A stretch of 64,000 nucleotides of DNA, from the NCBI RefSeq assembly GCF_036884655.1, contig NC_088342.1, forward strand, positions 10,597,501-10,661,500, in the 5' to 3' direction. Under the pieces are notes generated by a model, which had not been told where the DNA came from, searched no databases, and saw only the letters and a list, made by a program, of their open reading frames with translations. Shown in pieces: positions 1 to 11,479 of this stretch (position 1 is the first letter of the stretch; each line of letters starts with the position of its first letter). Origin of the DNA: Musa acuminata AAA Group. Its lineage: Eukaryota; Streptophyta; Magnoliopsida; Zingiberales; Musaceae. Made by a program: the position numbers and the translations under genes.

Positions 1-7
1 CCCGTTG

Positions 8-453
8 TGTCACAGACTTAGCTGGTTTTGCCTAAGTCGTGCGGCACCCTTGCGTGTCCGTCCGCAAAGGTCAGCCTCCCCGAAGCCTCCCATTGTCCCT
101 TAGGACCAACAAAAGAGAGAACGGGTTAGAGAGAACGCCTCAATCGGGATCCACAAGCAAACATCTCTGAAAAACACTTCATAGACAATGCAAATTACAA
201 ACAGACTTTACAAGCTCTGAATAGTTGCACAACAAAGGGTAAAATGGTCCATTATAGACCGAAAATCTCTCGCACGTGTCCACATGACACAACCTTTATT
301 TACAAGCCTAAAGAGGCCACCAACCCAACTAAAATGGGACTATTAAGCCTTCGGCCGCCCCTCTACATGCTGTACAAGGCATGAACATGCCAAAAGACAC
401 GGACATACATAAGCATTACATCCAACATCTTGTTTAGAAGTTTGTCCGTGACA
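8..453 (-). repeat. 3' LTR of the element at 8-5900
   Basis: It starts TGTCACAGAC and ends GTCCGTGACA, forming a terminal inverted repeat with one mismatch to the consensus of the partner LTR. It aligns along its length with 5454-5900, with scattered substitutions and small indels. Only seven bases of left flank lie in the window. Confidence 0.85.
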
Positions 454-466
454 TTCTCCCCCACTT
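454..466 (-). other. Polypurine tract
   Basis: On the minus strand AAGTGGGGGAGAA lies directly upstream of the 3' LTR. This is the expected place and composition for the plus-strand primer of reverse transcription, and it fixes the element's orientation. Confidence 0.75.
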
Positions 467-1779
467 ATTCCTTCGACGTCCTCGTTGAAGCCTTTGTCGA
501 CACTGCAACTCATCGCCTTTGCTGAGTCTTCAATCTTCTGCTCCAGCTACAATGCGCCTCTTGGCTCCTAGCTGCTCTCCACTGCTGTTTTTGAGTAGTC
601 GAACCTTTGATCCGCCATACTGCTTCAACTCACCAAGACTCTGGTGTGGGATTGGCTGAGTTGTGTTGATCCTTGATTTCTGCGGATCCCCTAGATGAAG
701 GAAAAGACCATCCTTACTGCGCCAGTCTCTCAAATGCCTCATGTTGCTTAAATTGGGTATATGCTTGTTGGAGCTTTAACGAGCATCTTCTCGCAAACTT
801 TTGAAGTTTTGAGTCATTCCTTCATAAAATTTGCTCATTGACTCTTCTTTCACTTAGTTGTCACATCCAAGTAGGTTCGCATCACTTCCGCTTTCGATTG
901 GCATTTCATTTGGAAATGAAGCGGACAATCTACTCTCAGTAACACTGATCACCGTTGGTGAGGATTTGACAAGTATTGTCTTCCATTATCTTCGAAGGGT
1001 CTTTGAACATATGCAGAGCTCCTCTGCTGCATAGATAAAAGGATTGGGGTACTCGGTTTCACCCATTCTCTTAAGAGTTGAGAAGGCAAAGGTTACTTGA
1101 CTTCGCTCGCCTTCTCGAGGTTGTACTCCATGCATCGAGCTGGTTACTGGCCTTCGCCTGCTCTTTGCTCACACTTCTGAAGCACTTGAAGTGTTTGCAC
1201 TCCTTGCGTTGAGTTAGCTACTGTGATTCACCTTCTCAATGCCATCGAACTTCTGGAATGCAGGAAGTTTTCACCCCAACTTGGAGTAATTTTCTCATAG
1301 GTTTGGTCGCTTCTGGGATTGTACCGTCTTCTCCATCAACCCTGCCGCCTACTCTACTGAGTAGCAAAGGTACATCACCGCGTACTGCCTGCTTCGTTCC
1401 TTGGTTATGCACTCTTGTATGACCCGAAGTCCTTCACTTTTGGCTATCTTGATGAGAAGCTCATTGACACCGGTCTTACGAAGTTCCTCGACCTCTGCCC
1501 TTCAGCCTTGTCTCGGTACTTGGAGATTGCCTCTACATGCTCCACCTCCTCGGCTCCTTTCACGACCAAGCGCTCTCCCTCCATGAGAGTAAGGGATCAA
1601 TGACTTTCACGGAAGTCCCGCCTCTGCGGTACCATGGCGTTGCCATGCCCATGGCCCTACTATTCGTCGCCTCGCATTTGCATCCCTTTTCTTCACGATC
1701 AGTAGATATGTCTCCGTGACACTCCTCTGAGTACACCTCCATTCTAACTAATGCTTAATTTTGGGTAGCTAAGTCCCTC

Positions 1780-4455
1780 TGGACTCGTCGTCGCTTCCTC
1801 GCCCCTTTCGACCCCCTGCTTCAACACCTCTGTGTTCTCCAAGCAGTTTGTTTGGTCGATGGAAAGACAGACTGCAACTCCCATGCATGGCCTCTGCCAT
1901 CACGTTGTAGGGTTTGCACCGATTCTGTTCTCCTTAGCTTCCTCGGTAGCAACGTTTGCTTACTCGACCTTGTCCTCTGACTTACCGGGCTCCCTTAAGC
2001 GAATATGAGCTCTGGAGCAGTCCAACTCTCCAGCTGCTTCAACCATACCTCTGTATGATCAAGTCCCTCCCATGGGACTCACTGGTACTTGCATTCGAAC
2101 TTTTCCCTTGGTGGAACATAGCTCCCATATGCTAATGACCAAGGCTTTCATCCGATGCAAACTTCGATGCACGCCCGGAAGACCCGCCTCTGCGGTACTA
2201 TGGCCTTCACTCTTGAATCCATAGCCCTTCTTACCGTCGTGTTGTTCACCGAAGTAGAGCTTCCAGTAGCTCCCGATCATACCTCCGTATGATCTAGTCC
2301 CTCACGGGACTATGTCATGTGTATCGCATTGCCACGAACTGTTCCACCACGATCCACTGCACCATGTCGCCTCCTGGTGACATCTCCATTGCATTCTGAT
2401 CCTAGTGGAATAAACTCGAATTGTGAACCCTCCATGTGTGGCCTCTGCCAATACATCGCAGGGTCTCTTCCACCTTCGATTTTGTTCGCACCTTTGGCAA
2501 TCGACCTTCATCCACCTATTCTTGGGTCACACCTAGATGAAGCACCGCTCTAGGACAGTCCGTCGCCTAGTAGCTCCCGAAGTTCACCGACTTCACTGTA
2601 ATTTGTGCACCATTGTCTGGATCCTAGGCCTCTGCCCCTACTAGCACAATCTTCGCTGCGCACCGCTTCCTTTATAGCAACTTGAATGACAACACTGTGG
2701 CATATTCTTCAAGAGTACCCACCTCTGAGTCCTCTTGCCCCGTGCTAAGGCCTTCTGAACCCAATTTCGCCTCCGCAAATTGAGTCGCCTTAGTTCCTCC
2801 ATCAAATGCTTTTCCGAGATAAGGTGCATGTGCCCAGAAGCTCCCTTTGTCTTTGGCACCATGCAAGATGAGTCCGCTCCGTCAGAATGAAGGACCCATG
2901 AAACAACATGATCCTACTCTTGCTTCTGCAAGAGTTCATGTCCTTGACCTTTGTCTAAGGAAAGTACTGTGCTTCTGCTCCATGTTCCAACTTCTATGCT
3001 GGCTCTCTTCATGCGGCTTGGGTACTTCGCCAAGTTACACCCAAGTTGCTCCTCTCCTCGTTTTGCATTGAGTTGATGGTGGCCCTCGCGCCCACCATTC
3101 CACGGGTCAGCCCTTTCTGGACTCGTCGTCGCTTCCTCGCCCCTTTCGACCCCCTGCTTCAACACCTCTGTGTTCTCCAAGCAGCTCCCTTTGGTCGATG
3201 GAAAGACAGACTACAACTCTCATGCATGGCCTCTGCCATAACGTTGTAGGATTTGCATCGATTCTGTTCTCCTTAGCTTCCTTGGTAGCAACGTTCGCTT
3301 ACTCGACCTTGTCCTCTGAATTGCTGGGCTCCCTTAAGCGAATATGGGCTTTGGAGCAATCCAATTCTCCAGCTGCTTCGATTATACCTCTGCATGATCA
3401 AATCCCTCCCATGGGACTCACTGGTACATGCATTCAAACTTTTTCCTTGGTGGAACACAGCCCCCATATGCTGATGACCAAGGCTTTCATCCGATGCAAA
3501 ATTCGATGCACGCACGGAAGACCCGCCTCTGCGGTATCATGACCTTCACTCCTTGAATCCATAGCCCTTCTTGCCGTCGTGTTGTTCACCGAAGTGGAGC
3601 TTCCAATAGCTCCCGATCATACCTCCGTATGATCTAGTCCCTCACGGGACAATGTCGTGTGTATCGCATTGCCATGAACTGTTCCACCACGATCCGTTGC
3701 ACCATGTCGCCTCCTGGTGACATCTCTATTGCATTCTGATCCTTGTGGGATGAACTCGAATTGTGATCCCTCCATGTGTGGCCTTTGCCAATACAACGCA
3801 AGGTCTCTTCCACCTTTGATTTTGTTCGCTCCTTTGACTATCGACCTTCATCCACCCACTCTTTGGTCACACCTAAATGAAGCACCGCTCTAGGACAGTC
3901 CGTCGCTTAGTAGCTCTCGAAGTCCACCGACTTCGCTGAAAATGGTGCACCATTGTCTGGATCCTGGGCCTCTGCCCCTACTAGCACAATCTCCGCTGTG
4001 CACCGCTTCCTACCTAGCAACTTGACTGGCAACACTGTGGCATATTCTTCGAGAGTACCCGCCTTCGCGTCCTCTTGCCCCGTGCCAAGGCCTTCTGAAC
4101 CCAACTTCGCCTTCGCAAGCTGAGTCGCCTTAGTTCCTCCATCAAATGCTTCTCCGAGATAAGGTGCATGTCCAGAAGCTCCCTTCGTCTTTGGCACCAT
4201 GCAAGATGAGTTCGCTCCGTCAGAATGAAGGACCCATGGAACAACATGATCCTGCTCTTGCCTCTCCAAGAGTTCATGTCCTTGACCTCTGTCCAAGGAA
4301 AGCACTGTGCCTCCGCTCCATATTCCATCTTCTATGTTGGCTCCCTTCATGCGGCTTGGGCACTTCGCCAAGTTACACCCAAGTTGCTCCTCTCCTCGTT
4401 TTGCATTGAGTTGATGGTGGCCCTCGCGCCCACCATTCCACGGGTCAGCCCTTCC
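1780..4455. repeat. Tandem dimer of a 1.34-kb unit inside the LTR element
   Basis: Unit 1 (about 1780-3118) and unit 2 (about 3119-4455) repeat the same landmarks in the same order. The string GACTCGTCGTCGCTTCCTCG occurs near 1781 and near 3120, and GTGGCCCTCGCGCCCACC occurs near 3079 and near 4418. The copies are roughly 90% alike by eye. It is a direct duplication internal to the element. Confidence 0.85.
3907..4371 (-). CDS. Unidentified 154-aa ORF in tandem unit 2
   Basis: An open frame runs through most of unit 2 on the element's coding strand. The matching stretch of unit 1 is broken into frames at 2641-2862 and 2914-3180. The protein is hydrophilic, with short KTKGASGH-like and GQEDAKAGTLEEY-like stretches. 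It has no zinc knuckle, no protease DTG motif and no reverse-transcriptase motif. I do not recognise it. It may be a relic of an element-specific gene or a chance frame. No start signal can be defended. Confidence 0.2.
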   Translation of the reverse strand: MAKCPSRMKGANIEDGIWSGGTVLSLDRGQGHELLERQEQDHVVPWVLHSDGANSSCMVPKTKGASGHAPYLGEAFDGGTKATQLAKAKLGSEGLGTGQEDAKAGTLEEYATVLPVKLLGRKRCTAEIVLVGAEAQDPDNGAPFSAKSVDFESY

Positions 4456-5430
4456 TTGAGTCTGATCTCCATATCGACTCCAAGTGTGCCTTCATTTGTG
4501 TTGCTTTGGGTCGCTCCCCCACTTGATCTCGCAATGCAACCACCAATGCATTCTCTCAAGCGAGATCATGCGGCGACTCCTCGTCGCTTGCTTGGTCCAT
4601 TAAGCTTCGTGGAGTTGTTGTTTGTTGAGGTACTCCTCATCAACATGTGCGGTCTGTTGCACATGATTCTCCCTCTGGAGAGCCGGGACTTATCCCTCCT
4701 GGATATCTATCCCGTTGGAGTAACATCTCTCTTCGTTTCGGAGACCACCATCCCCTTCGGACTACTCCGATTTGCTGAACAAACTGTGCATTGTTTTGCC
4801 TCCTGCAAACGCACTTACTAGATTGCGACTCCACGTCAATACAGCCCCCACTGCACCACTCAAGGCCTAGCAACATGCTGAACTCGTTGCATACTTCAGC
4901 CTCCTATGGACGTATCCTTCACATGCCGAAGAGAAAGTTTCAATGCTCCATGACGTCGAGTTTCAGCCGCCTTGGGATGGCCGTGAGCATTCCATTGTCC
5001 GCGTACAAGCCCATGCATGAGTATCGAATTCTTCGAGTTAGCAATTCCCCTCACCTCTGTGAGCTTTGAACAACTCTTTCGGTTGGTGAGCAACTCATTC
5101 CACCTTGCATGGTCTCATCCTTTACCAAGCGCCTCGCTTGCCTTGAGCACCATTAAGTATAGTTGTCAACGTTGAGCCGTAGCTCAAACTTAGCCATCCC
5201 AACCTTTGTGCGCTCCGCATTCTTCCAAGCTTGCCTGTTCTCGTGGTGCCTCTTGCGCGAAGGATTGGCCATTCCTCTGAATGTCAATCTCAGATGCCTG
5301 CTCCTCCGAGTGACTCCTTTTCCCTACATCTCCATGCCCGTTTTCCCCCAAACGGTCGCGCGTGTGCTGACTGCCCTCAACGCAGCCCCACTAGGTCCCC
5401 CACGTTTGCATGCTAAGTGTTTCTATGAGT

Positions 5431-5451
5431 GCTTGTCCCACTCTGATACCA
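5431..5451 (-). other. Primer-binding site (initiator Met tRNA type)
   Basis: The minus strand reads TGGTATCAGAGTGGGACAAG, two bases inside the 5' LTR end. The core TGGTATCAGAG is the common plant retrotransposon PBS complementary to initiator methionine tRNA. Confidence 0.85.
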
Positions 5452-5453
5452 TC

Positions 5454-5900
5454 TGTCACGGACTTAGTTGGTTTTGTCTAAGTCGTTCGGCAACCTTGCG
5501 TGTCCGTCTGCAAAAATCAACCTCCCCGATGCCTCCCATGGTCTCTTAGGACCCACAAAAGAGAAAACAGGTTAGAGAAAACGCCTCACTCGGGATCCAC
5601 AAGCAAACATTTTCGAAAACACTTCATAGACAATGCAAATTACAAACAAACTTTACAAGCTCTGAATAGTTGCACAACAAAGGGTCAAAATAGTCCACTA
5701 CAGACCGAAAATCTCTCACAAGTATCCACATGACACAACCTTTATTTACAAGCTTAAAGCGGCCACCAAACCCAACTAAAATGAGACTATTAAGCCTTCG
5801 GCCGTCCCTCTACATGTTGTGCAAAGCATAAACATACCAAAAGACACGGATATATATAAGCATTACATCAAACATCATGTTTAGAAGTTTGTCCGTGACA
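5454..5900 (-). repeat. 5' LTR of the element at 8-5900
   Basis: It starts TGTCACGGAC and ends GTCCGTGACA, a perfect 10-bp terminal inverted repeat. The gypsy remnant begins at the very next base (5901), so this LTR end marks an insertion or recombination junction. Confidence 0.85.
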
Positions 5901-6960
5901 CTACGTCGGCAACTACAACTTGTTGGAGACATTGTTTATCCTGTTGATAGTTGGGAAGGGTCGTTACTTGCGCTCCAATCTCTTATGTACTTTGTGTACT
6001 AGAGTAATGCTGGTTGGAGCTTCACCAGCACCAAGTTGTCGACTTTAAACTCCTATGGTTGCCTTCCCATATCTGGCCACTTTATATTTTTGGCCGCCTT
6101 CTTTAGATAAGCCCGGATAATATCTACATTTCGATGCATTCCTTTGCAAAGTGATATGCTAACGGGTTACTCCCGACATAATCGATCGTCAAGGTGTGAG
6201 GAGTTGACGATTGCTATCTTGTAATGATCTCGAAGGGGCTCTTGTTGGATGTAGAACTCCGCTGTAAGTTGTAGAAGAATTGACCTATGTCCAACAACTT
6301 CACTCAATCCTATTGGTTGACACTCATGTAGTGCTAAAGATATTGCTCAAGGAGTGAATTTATTCTTTTTGTTTGACTATTCGTTTGGGGGCGGAGGCTT
6401 ATAGATAAGTATAACTTAGATCCCAACAATTTGAATAGCTCGATCCAAAACCGTCCCAATAACTGTCTCGATTGCTGATGATATTGTGTGGGACTCCCTA
6501 ATACTTTATGACATTCTTCATCATCAACTTAGTTGCCTCCTCCGTTGAGCAATGTAGGAGTGCAACAATGAATGTTGCATACTTTAAAAAATGATGAACC
6601 ACCACGAGTATTGATCCAAGTCCCCTTACCGTTGACAAGCTTGATATGAAGTCTAAAGAAATGCTCTCCCACAACCTTTTTGGTACTAGCAACGACTCCA
6701 AAAGTCCCATCAGCTTTTATTGTTCTACCTTATCTTGTTGGTAAGTAATGCATGTCTGAATATATTCCTCCACATCAATCCCCATTTTTGACCAATAGAA
6801 GGCCCTCTCTACGAGAGCCAACGTTCGATGAATATCTTGAAGTTTTGCCCAAAGGGAATCGTGACACTCTCTCAAGAGTTCACACCTTAAATCATCCTTT
6901 CGAGAAACATAAATTCTATTCCTTTTAGTGTAGATGAGTCCCTTTTTGACCCAAAATCGT
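5901..6960 (-). pseudogene. Gypsy integrase relic (HHCC zinc domain and core)
   Basis: Between about 6940 and 6720 the minus strand encodes a gypsy-type HHCC segment ending in an ITYQQDKVEQ-like stretch. The core start follows at 6710-6498 (LWESISLDFISSL, then ILVVVHHFLKYATFI), where the catalytic-core Asp context (SLDFI) is kept. Left of 6498 the frame is broken by many stops. The sequence ends inside the C-terminal part at 5901, directly against the neighbouring LTR. Confidence 0.8.
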
Positions 6961-7480
6961 TATGTCTTGCCTTCTTTGATCAATTGCATCAAAGTTACTG
7001 CTTGGGGATCATTGTACAGTCCATCCCTGATTTTGGAAAGGAAGTTGGAGTGCAGTTGATTTACTTGGCCTCCGCCTTCCAGTTGCATGACGTTCACTAG
7101 CTCCATTTTCCTACTCAATGCATCGGTCACGACATTTGCTCTTTCGGGTTTGTACTTCATTGTCATATTAAATTTAGCCACGAAATCCTACCATCGTGCT
7201 TGCTTTGAGACGAGTTTTTGAGTTTGATAGTAACTTCACAATATTCTTCGTTATTAGCACAAATCACGTTCCGAGAAGGTAGTGCCGTCATACTTGTAGA
7301 TAGTGGAGCACCACAGTTATCTCCTTCTCGTGCATCGGATACTGCCGCTCGGTCTCGTGGAGCTTGCGGCTCTTGTAGGCCACTGGGTGACGCTCCTTCC
7401 TAAGTACTCTTCCATTAGCGAAGTTTGAAGCATTTGTATGGACTTCGAAAAGCTTCCCGTAGTTTAACAATTTGAGTACC
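6960..7480 (-). pseudogene. Gypsy RNase H relic
   Basis: The 7470-7288 frame carries FEVHTNASNFANGRVL and PVAYKSRKLHETERQYPMHEKE, the typical gypsy RNase H wording. The first catalytic Asp of the usual TDAS motif reads Asn here (HTNAS). The C-terminal part is at 7181-6960 (YKPERANVVTDALSRK). A frame change separates the two pieces. Confidence 0.8.
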
Positions 7481-7593
7481 TGTTTTATAATACAACAACC
7501 TTTAGGTTTTGGAATGCTGCTTCACATTTATTTGACCATTGTCAAGGTTGCTCTTTTAGTAACTTTGTCAATGGAGCTGCGTGCTTGTAGTAC

Positions 7594-8160
7594 CTAGCTA
7601 TGAAGCGCTGATAATAGTTTTGACGAAATCAAGGATCTTAACTTTGGTATCTTCTTTGGTGTTTGCCACTTTGCCATAGCCTGTACTTTTGATTTGTCCA
7701 TTCGAATGGATCCTTCGTCGATTCGATGCCCCAAGAATAAAATATTTGTCTGGGCAAAGTAGCACTTCTCTCTTTGCACAAACAAAGTGTTCTCCCTGAG
7801 AAGTATGAATATTATTTGAATGTGTTTGACATGCTCCTCGAGCATTTGGTTGTAGACAACAATATCATCCAAATAGACGACCACAAACTTGTTTAGATGC
7901 TCCTTGAACAGTTGATTCATAAGAGTGCAAAATATGATTGGAGCGGTGGTTAAGCCGAAATGCATCGCCAAGAACTCGAACGCTCCATACTTGGTCACAC
8001 AAGTAGTCTTTGCTTCATTGCCTTTAGCTATGCACACTTGCCAGTATCCTAATCGAAGGTTGTGGAGAAATACTTCGCCTTGCCAAGTTGGTCGAACAAG
8101 TTTGCGATAAGTGGGATGTGATACTTGTTCTTCACCATCATCTTGTTTAAGGCTTGATAG
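7594..8160 (-). pseudogene. Gypsy reverse transcriptase relic
   Basis: The 8037-7594 frame includes TKYGAFEFLAMHFGLTTAP and the YLDDI catalytic motif within FVVVYLDDIVVY, followed by FLGHRIDEGSI. The usual Phe-Gly-Leu-Thr-Asn-Ala-Pro palm motif reads FGLTTAP. The N-terminal palm and fingers lie in other frames to the right (to about 8160 and beyond), so the gene is dead. Confidence 0.85.
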
Positions 8161-8399
8161 TTGACGTATAATCGACGACTCCCATTTTATTTCTTCTGGA
8201 AGAGAACTGAAGCTCTAAATGATGCTTTAGAACTGCAGATGAGACCACTGCATAACAGTTCATTTAACTGCTTCCTAAGCTATGCCAACTTTGGAGGGGC
8301 CATGCAGTATGGTGAACTTACTGAGGCATCACTCTCGGCTCCAGCTCGATGTGGTGATCCACACCTCTGCGTGACGGCAAAGTTCTCATCAACTTAGGT

Positions 8400-9340
8400 G
8401 GCTTAACGTCTGTGAACTCCTTCAAAACGTCCGACACCATAACAGGTTCATGAGTGACCTCTATATCAAGTAGCTCCAGCTTTTTTGCGACCACGAAAAT
8501 TAATTCGTCATTTCACGCCCCTTTTTCGGTTGTAAAGTCAATATTTGTTGTGGGTCCTTGGTTTCTCGAGAAACTGAAACTACGTAAGGGTCGTTGCCTC
8601 CCATCAGGCATAGGGAGTTTAGGAATGACATTTGTACCAACTTCGCCACGTGCATGAACTCCATTCCGATGACCACTTGGAACTCATTCAGTGGCACCAC
8701 AATCATATTCGTGCTTTTGCTCCATATCCTGATTTTGATAGGGACCCTCTTTGCTTACTTGGAGATCTGCTTAGCCTCCAAGTTTACAGCCTTCATCTGA
8801 CTTGGGCTCTTTTCTAGGTTTAACCCAAGTTGTCTTGCTTCTTGATCGGCAATGAAATTGTAGATACTGCCAGTGTCCAACGCACTAGTTGTTTGGTCAT
8901 TTAGCTTGATGTCCACATATATCAACTCGTTATTCCTTGCTTTTTGTTGCTTCATCTTCATGTTCTCCCTTACTTGACCTTGCAATGCATTCAATAAATG
9001 CATTGCTCCCATTCGAGATCCTTGCGACTTCTTATTGTCGTTGTTGGATCCCGAACTACTCGAACTAAGGGCGACGATCTTGCCCTTGTCCCATCTAGAG
9101 GGATGGATTGATGTTGTTAATGCATTGAGTGATTGCTTTTGTGGGCACTCCCTTACTATGTGCGGTCCTTCGCACAAGAAGCATCCACCAAGTTTTGTGG
9201 CTATGCCTTTTGAACTTGGCCCTTTGTAGGAACTCTTTTTCTTTTGCTCGATTGTAGACTCCTTCCCTCGGGAAGACAAAGTCAGTGAGCCCTCGATCAA
9301 ATTGGTGACATTCCTTCGATGCAGTTGCTACTGTGCCCAC
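8400..9340 (-). pseudogene. Gypsy gag zinc knuckle and protease relic
   Basis: The 9300-8755 frame has a CCHC-like knuckle (CFLCEGPHIVRECP, CX2CX4HX4C). About 100 residues later come a DTGS protease motif (SALDTGSIYNFIAD) and basic linkers. Protease-domain sequence continues in the 8706-8500 frame (EFQVVIGMEF). The gag N-terminus is missing to the right of 9340. Confidence 0.8.
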
Positions 9341-9344
9341 AGCT

Positions 9345-9760
9345 TCAGGCTATAGAGGAAGCTGAACCACTCTCCCTGTATCTCTCTTTCTCTTGCCTCT
9401 CGCACTTGCCTCCCTCGCCTTGCTCATCTCTCTCTCTCTATCTCTATTTCTCTTGCCTCTAGCACGTGCCTTGCCTTGCCTTGCTTTGCCCGTCTCTCTC
9501 TCTCTCTCTCTCTCTCATCCTGTATCTCTTCTGTGATTTCTCTCACTGCCTATCACTCGCCTTCAGTGGTTGCTTGGAACTCTTCTCAGCTGCAACCGTC
9601 GCATTCTCCCATCCTCCATCTCCTGGTCTTCTTTTCCTCCTCTCCTTCACCCAAGAGTGCCAGAAGTCCAAGCAGAAGTATAGCAATTAACATCTGCATC
9701 TTTTTTCACTGTGGCTATGCTAGTATTCCTAACTTTACACATATTCCATGAGTGCTAAAA
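9345..9760. repeat. CT-rich stretch with duplicated low-complexity blocks
   Basis: Two related blocks containing TTTCTCTTGCCTCT and GCAC-TTGCC variants lie near 9385-9425 and 9450-9480. A (CT)n run follows at about 9491-9515. Short ORFs here are leucine/serine low complexity without recognisable domains. It could be a former 5' leader of a gene, but nothing coding is supported. Confidence 0.5.
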
Positions 9761-10088
9761 TCCACTAGGAAAAAAATAACTTCGTATGTCTTTAGTGTCC
9801 TGCCTAGGTGCACAAACCAATTCTGTAAATTAGTACTAAAATTCATATGGAAGGAGATTGTAATTGAGGCAGACCTTTCTAATGGGAAGGCCATCATTGC
9901 ATCTCATCTTTGTAGTAGAATCAACTTCATGAACATGACAAATATTGTTATCTAGATTGTGTTGACATTAAAAATTTGAATTCTGTACTTTTACAGCCGG
10001 TGACTCGTCGCATACAGTTATTCAGTTGCTTATTCATTTGTGTGATGTAATAAACAATCAATTCACCAGTGTTTGATTGTGTTTGCAG

Positions 10089-10217
10089 GTTAGGGGTCTG
10101 AAATTCATATTTGAGGTAAATCAGAGTGCAGTGAAGCGCTACATCGCCACATCCACCAGAGGGACTAGCAAAGGAGAGAACACCGAGTTCGACTGGTTAA
10201 ATAGTCGGAATGCATAA
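10089..10217 (+). CDS. Possible 3'-terminal exon of an unidentified gene
   Basis: A pyrimidine-rich stretch ending TTGTGTTTGCAG at 10088 is followed by a 43-codon open frame ending in TAA at 10217. The peptide (KFIFEVNQSAVKRY... EFDWLNSRNA) has mixed, protein-like composition. I do not recognise the family. No upstream exon can be chained with confidence, so it may be a gene fragment or a chance frame. Confidence 0.22.
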   Translation, partial: VRGLKFIFEVNQSAVKRYIATSTRGTSKGENTEFDWLNSRNA

Positions 10218-11183
10218 GAGTGGGAACTGACGACTGCTTGTTTCAGTTTTCACATGCTATCTAATATCATCTGGATCGGGTGTTGTTATTTGTACTTGCA
10301 TGACACACCGATGATTTTGTATGTACGAGAGGCTGCTTTCAAATCCAATCATCAGATGGTTCAAAACCTCATCTGATAAATTTAGAAGATGTCAACTAGC
10401 CAGCTGGTAAAGATCTTAAATGTTGATAGTAAAAAATTCTGTGATCAAATCTCATATTCATGGCTTACACGCACAAAAATCATCTGCCAATGTTTTAGGT
10501 AGCCTCTATGAGAATTCAGCCAGCCAGTTGGTCATGTAGCTTCTCTTAAAGCCTGTGGACTTCAGTTGCGGGAGAGTTTTGATCCTGGCTGAACCCTAAA
10601 ATTCATGCCCGATTGGTTTGTGGTTATTAACAGAGACATATAGCTGTGCGTAGATTCGTCAGTAGAGATGACAACTATTCTAATAATTTAAGATTGCATG
10701 CGGAATTATAATTTTTTTTTTGTGCGCACGGAATTATAATATTTTAAAATAATAGAATATTTAAATTTCATGCTCGTACGGAATTGTTTAGGAATGTTTT
10801 ACTAATTCATTTCCATTTGATCCTATTCAATGTCTCATTTCTGTTCATGCAAGTGAGGTACACATATGGAGCCGAGCCGTTGAAATTTCATTTGATTCAG
10901 CAGACGGAATGTACATTCCATCGGCTCAAGCGAAGAGTATCCTCCGTCAAAGAAGGGATTGGTTGACACTATTTGTTTTCATGGTTTATCTCGCCCGACA
11001 CATCCACCCCATCCGTGTTCAGCATGTGGTGAGTAACTTACTCCTTGATACTCGACAACGTGAATCTTGAATCCGCTATCAACTTTTCCCGATGCAAACA
11101 CAGCTGGGATATCAATATTTTGGGGTATCAATCGGAAAGATGAGACTTTGGGATGTAACGATGGCAACATCAACATTAGACAA
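10218..11183. other. Non-genic stretch, nothing firm
   Basis: Ordinary AT-rich sequence. A short frame near 10850-10980 follows a possible splice acceptor, but it has no recognised similarity and no partner exons. No repeat or RNA gene was seen. Confidence 0.4.
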
Positions 11184-11284
11184 TAAAACAAGGGACTAAT
11201 TATATATTATCTCTGTAGCTAGACTTTCCTAGCATTTCAATCGATTTTAAAAAATTTAATCAAAATTTTTGTAGTTATAAAAGT

Positions 11285-11311
11285 TATATATATATATATA
11301 TATATATATAT
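11285..11311. repeat. (TA)n microsatellite in the left arm of the fold-back element
   Basis: An uninterrupted TA run present only in the left arm. The corresponding right arm lacks it, so it arose or expanded after the arms formed. Confidence 0.8.
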
Positions 11312-11479
11312 CATAGTGTCATCAATTTTACTAACGAAAATACGAAAATAATGGGCAAAAAACTAATTTAAGCATTTTAGGTAGTGGTGATGAACATAGC
11401 AACAGATGACAACACCGTTGGGGGGCTGCGGGTGGCTGTTGTGGATGAGGAGAGTGACGACGAGAGATGAGGACCATTC

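Larger units (their letters stand above)
8..5900 (-). mobile_element. LTR retrotransposon without recognisable pol (large non-autonomous type)
   Basis: Two direct repeats of about 446 bp (8-453 and 5454-5900) each begin TGTCAC and end GTGACA. Next to the right copy is a minus-strand primer-binding site; next to the left copy is a minus-strand polypurine tract, so the element reads right to left. The 5-kb interior shows no reverse transcriptase, integrase or protease motif in any frame. Instead it holds two tandem 1.34-kb units and broken minus-strand ORFs. The LTRs differ at many positions, so the insertion is not recent. No clear target duplication is seen (flanks CGTTG and CTACG). It would depend on enzymes of another element. 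Clade cannot be named from sequence alone. Confidence 0.85.
5901..9340 (-). mobile_element. Decayed Ty3/gypsy gag-pol remnant
   Basis: On the minus strand from 9340 leftwards the order is zinc knuckle, protease, reverse transcriptase, RNase H, integrase. This is the gypsy order, with integrase after RNase H. Many stops and frame changes interrupt it. The integrase part stops at 5901, where the other element's LTR begins. No LTR or primer-binding site is visible on the right side, where sequence identity fades near 9340. The integrase HHCC spacing and wording resemble chromoviruses, but the chromodomain would lie left of the window, so the clade is an inference. Confidence 0.85.

Noticed and set aside
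10571..10595. A stretch resembling the 5' end of a bacterial or plastid 16S rRNA gene (GAGTTTTGATCCTGGCT).
   Set aside because: The match covers about 20 bases with an extra T, and downstream sequence does not continue as 16S rRNA. It is too short for an organelle-DNA insertion.
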